Origin: an uncultured beta proteobacterium
GTDB taxonomy: Bacteria > Pseudomonadota > Gammaproteobacteria > Burkholderiales > Rhodocyclaceae
Length of the DNA stretch: 64,000 nucleotides
NCBI GenBank assembly: GCA_903848955.1
Contig: CAINHS010000061.1
Coordinates: forward strand, 1 to 64,000
Direction: 5' to 3'
Shown here: positions 62,732 to 64,000 of the stretch, piece after piece
Position numbering within the stretch: the first letter of the stretch is position 1
Layout of the letters: each line of letters begins with the position of its first letter
Translations under genes and position numbers: made by a program
Notes under the pieces: generated by a model
The model's input: only the letters and a program-made list of their open reading frames with translations
The model's database searches: none
Told to the model about the DNA's origin: nothing

Positions 62732-64000
62732 CTACGATGCGGGAATCACCTTGAGCGTGATGCGCTGATCCAGGCCGGCCACGGGCGACCAGGCCATCGT
62801 GATGCAGACGGCCTGCATTATTTTCTCGAAGCCGGCCTCCGACTGGGACACGGTACGGTGGGGCCGTGCCGTGAGGCGTACCGCTTGCCGCGCCTCGATC
62901 TGCAGCGCGCCGCGCAGTTCGCCATCCTCCAGCGTGAGTCTTTGCATGCCCTCGATTTCCAGTTCCTGGCCGAAGCCGGCAGGAATGCTGCCGTCGGCCA
63001 TCACGTAGCGGCCGCCGTAGCCATCGCAGCTGGGCAGTGCGAGATTGAGCTGGGTCTCGATCACGGCCGGCAGCTGATCGCCCCCGGCAGCAAAGACCAC
63101 GTTGAGGGCCGCGCCGTCCAGCCGGTAAGTCTTTTCGATGCGCCAGCCTTCGCCATCGGCCAGCCACGCGCCGGGTTGGTCGCCGGTACGGTAGCTGTCG
63201 AGTGCCTGGAAGTTGCCGTCGGCGCTGCCCAGACGTTCCAGGAAGATACCCCGCGGACGCGTGTCGGGCACCGCATCGCCGGGCACGATGGGGTGCAGGA
63301 AGGCGACGCGGTCATGCGCCGAGACGATGCCTGCGCCGTCGTCATGGGCTGCTGGTGCGCCCTGTGCCTGATCTATCCTGGCGTGGTAGGCCTCGGCATA
63401 GGCGCGCAGCGTGTCACCGAAGTTGTGCGTCAGGGCGAGGCTGGAAAGTTCTACCAGCGCGGCGTCGCCGTCGTCGCGGACAAAGGCCTGCAACTCGTGG
63501 TTGCGCAGGGCGATCTCGAGGTGGCCGTCAAGGTCGAGATCGATCTGCTCGCAAGCTGCCGGTGGCGCCAGGGGCTCCAGTGCCGCTTCCAGCGCCAGCA
63601 GGTTGTTCCATACCGCACGGCGCAGGTGGGGCAGATAGAGGCCGCCGAACAGTCCGTGCCAGTAGGCGTCATTGGCCTGTGCCCGGTGCAGGTGCTCCTG
63701 CATCGCTGCAGTGCGCAGGGCGGGCGTCAAGGCCGCCAGTCGCCGCGAGGCGTCGAGCATGCGCTTGTGCATCCAGTTGGATTCCGTGTAGCGCGACATG
63801 AAGTTGCGCCAGATGCCGCCGCGCAGGAATGGCTTGTGCGCCTCGAAGCGGCCGGCCGCCTTTTCCGCTTCGATCAGGGCGTGGTAGGCCGCGGCGCGCG
63901 GCGCCGGCAGCGTCCACTCGTTCATTTCGATGTAGGACGTGGTCGGCAGGTAGACGATGCCTCGCGTCTTCGCGCCGGCATGGTAGCCGGCAAACGTGTC
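62732..64000 (-). CDS. GH57 alpha-amylase/4-alpha-glucanotransferase (5' end outside window)
   Basis: The C-terminal 423 residues of a glycoside hydrolase family 57 enzyme. At the window edge the frame is open and includes TTSYIEMNEWTLP, the usual GH57 stretch after the catalytic barrel. Then come the helical DUF1925-type part (NWMHKRMLDASRRL) and the DUF1926-type beta domain. Catalytic residues lie outside the window. An internal ATG at 63925 is not the true start. It should act on alpha-1,4 glucans with the phosphorylase 43 bases downstream. Confidence 0.85.
   Translation of the reverse strand, partial: DTFAGYHAGAKTRGIVYLPTTSYIEMNEWTLPAPRAAAYHALIEAEKAAGRFEAHKPFLRGGIWRNFMSRYTESNWMHKRMLDASRRLAALTPALRTAAMQEHLHRAQANDAYWHGLFGGLYLPHLRRAVWNNLLALEAALEPLAPPAACEQIDLDLDGHLEIALRNHELQAFVRDDGDAALVELSSLALTHNFGDTLRAYAEAYHARIDQAQGAPAAHDDGAGIVSAHDRVAFLHPIVPGDAVPDTRPRGIFLERLGSADGNFQALDSYRTGDQPGAWLADGEGWRIEKTYRLDGAALNVVFAAGGDQLPAVIETQLNLALPSCDGYGGRYVMADGSIPAGFGQELEIEGMQRLTLEDGELRGALQIEARQAVRLTARPHRTVSQSEAGFEKIMQAVCITMAWSPVAGLDQRITLKVIPAS

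Overview
The window looks like chromosomal DNA of a high-GC betaproteobacterium, most likely in or near the Rhodocyclales. This is inferred from the gene set and protein style (class I PhaC, a TorF-family porin with glnK and amtB, ubiB/ubiK, comM, a glgA-pgi-glgP-GH57 block); no rRNA or marker tree was available. About 58 protein genes fill the window, with short spacers, and I saw no rRNA, tRNA, phage or transposase gene.

Layout. 1-2181: end of a VanZ-like gene and a sodium:solute symporter with a histidine-rich tail. 2339-7003: ubiB facing argS, a SPOR protein and dsbA. 7070-10739: a cation efflux gene, then a three-gene electron-transfer operon (flavoprotein with 2Fe-2S, membrane cytochrome b, eight-heme cytochrome c). 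11040-20312: an MFS transporter, two small paralogous coiled-coil proteins, a Pat-type acetyltransferase, an EF-hand membrane protein, an MBL hydrolase, comM and ubiK. 20382-23396: a nitrogen-control unit (NtrC-like site, sigma-54 promoter, porin, glnK, amtB). 23488-25517: TRAP permeases without a binding protein. 25548-30014: a ClpX-like ATPase with altered loops, a PIN protein, PHA synthase and an MBL hydrolase.

30137-44768 is a leucine/isovalerate (liu) catabolic cluster: liuR, two thioesterases, liuA, a GNAT-carbonic anhydrase fusion, a thiolase, a second acyl-CoA dehydrogenase, a vapBC pair, a GST remnant, an isomerase, liuB, liuC, liuD, liuE, a DUF1289 gene and an MBL gene. LiuA oxidises isovaleryl-CoA, LiuB/LiuD carboxylate it (biotin and bicarbonate dependent), LiuC hydrates and LiuE cleaves to acetyl-CoA and acetoacetate. 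A 28-bp perfect palindrome within a promoter at the end of liuR is the likely LiuR operator.

45110-55336: apbC, a PhoX-like lipoprotein, the biotin genes bioF-bioA and divergent bioD, dcd and an Orn/Lys/Arg decarboxylase. The bioA-bioD spacer is almost filled by a 178-bp inverted-repeat element. 55369-64000: hemerythrin, DUF4337 and folA, then the glycogen genes glgA, pgi, glgP and a partial GH57 enzyme, all on the minus strand.

The most unusual sequence lies between genes: six inverted-repeat elements built on CACAGAG or CACGGCG words, C/G-rich hairpin clusters with a strong G-quadruplex motif, tandem 45-bp repeats that have become the end of GlgA, and a partial duplication of the start of liuD.
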